The notes below the pieces were generated by a model. It was not told the origin of the DNA, searched no databases, and saw nothing but the letters and a program-made list of their open reading frames with translations. The translations under genes and the position numbers were made by a program. DNA of 6,570 bases from DASXMX01 sp036794395 (GTDB lineage Bacteria; Planctomycetota; Phycisphaerae; Tepidisphaerales; Tepidisphaeraceae): the NCBI GenBank assembly GCA_036794395.1, contig DAIRGS010000378.1, positions 1 through 6,570 on the forward strand. The letters run 5' to 3'. Of the stretch, positions 6,327 to 6,570 are shown in pieces (within the stretch, counting starts at the first letter, position 1; each line of letters begins with the position of its first letter).

Positions 6327-6493
6327 CGTTCTTATCCACTCATTTAAAAATAGGGATGCCCACTTTCTTCGTCGCCAAGTGCTGGAGTTAGGAAGCCAGG
6401 AACGCGCCGACGCGGCGTTGCATCTCGTTGCATTTCGTTGCATCTATCAGTTATTTGCTCGCTGCCGGGGACGTGGGGAGCGGTCGGAGCGGT
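6327..6493. other. Non-coding tail after the operon
   Basis: This stretch has an AT-rich start (6327-6360), a small GC hairpin CGCCG/CGGCG (6405-6409 with 6413-6417), and a 10-bp triple repeat. I see no gene on either strand. The minus frame through the repeat is broken by stops at 6451-6453 and 6388-6390, leaving 20 codons. No intrinsic terminator with a T-tract follows the synthase. Confidence 0.5.
6416..6445 (+). repeat. Three tandem 10-bp repeats
   Basis: The unit CGTTGCATCT occurs at 6416-6425, 6426-6435 (with T for C at the ninth base) and 6436-6445. It directly abuts the hairpin ending at 6417. Possible roles are a protein-binding iteron-like site or simple slippage; nothing supports one over the other. 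Confidence 0.7.
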
Positions 6494-6570
6494 ATGGATG
6501 CCCGCGCGCTGATGTTTTTTTGCACCGCGGCTAAAGCGATTGTTCGCACAGGCTTATGGGGCTGGCTGAA
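6494..6570 (+). CDS. Possible 5' fragment of a further gene (partial at window end)
   Basis: An ATG at 6494 opens a frame that runs to the window edge without a stop (begins MDARALMFFCTAAKAIVRT). GGAG at 6486-6489 sits 4 nt upstream. A second in-frame ATG lies at 6512. Twenty-five codons are too few to recognise a family, and an open frame of this length in GC-rich DNA is common by chance. Confidence 0.22.
   Translation, partial: MDARALMFFCTAAKAIVRTGLWGWL

Noticed and set aside
6416..6445. CRISPR-like array
   Set aside because: The units are 10 bp with no spacers and only three copies; this is a simple tandem repeat.
6388..6450. Minus-strand C-terminal gene fragment (frame ending MQRRVGAFLAS)
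   Set aside because: An in-frame stop at 6451-6453 limits it to 20 codons, made largely of the 10-bp repeat.

Overview
The window is GC-rich bacterial DNA with tightly packed genes. Its content (a MAF-type surface or flagellin glycosyltransferase, nonulosonic-acid enzymes, palindromic repeats with a CACGGGCT..AGCCCGTG core, weak ribosome binding sites) would fit a Planctomycetota-like genome. That assignment is an inference from general impression; no 16S or marker gene is present to prove it.

Layout: (1) 58-645, minus strand, a small protein with two membrane segments and an NTF2/SnoaL-like domain. (2) 646-877, a divergent intergenic region carrying two 25-bp palindromic elements in inverted orientation. 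(3) 878-6326, four plus-strand genes forming a probable operon: a MAF/DUF115 glycosyltransferase (878-2821); a three-part protein with a degenerate nucleotidyltransferase-like domain, a radical-SAM-like domain without its cluster cysteines, and a SPASM-like C-terminus (2818-4470); an acylneuraminate cytidylyltransferase (4552-5280); and a NeuB/PseI-type nonulosonate synthase (5277-6326). Genes 1/2 and 3/4 of the operon share ATGA stop-start overlaps. The only gap, 81 bp between the fusion gene and the cytidylyltransferase, holds two abutting hairpins. (4) 6327-6570, a non-coding tail with a 10-bp triple repeat and a possible 5' fragment of a further gene.

How the genes fit together: the synthase condenses phosphoenolpyruvate with a six-carbon amino sugar to give a nonulosonic acid (sialic, legionaminic or pseudaminic type). 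The cytidylyltransferase activates it with CTP. The MAF protein is the likely transferase onto a protein acceptor, in known cases flagellin. Enzymes making the hexose precursor and the acceptor protein lie outside the window. The fusion protein has no obvious catalytic role in this route. It keeps the radical SAM fold pattern and the four SPASM-like cysteines, but all three SAM-cluster cysteine positions are replaced (R285, A289, R292). It is the most unusual item here.
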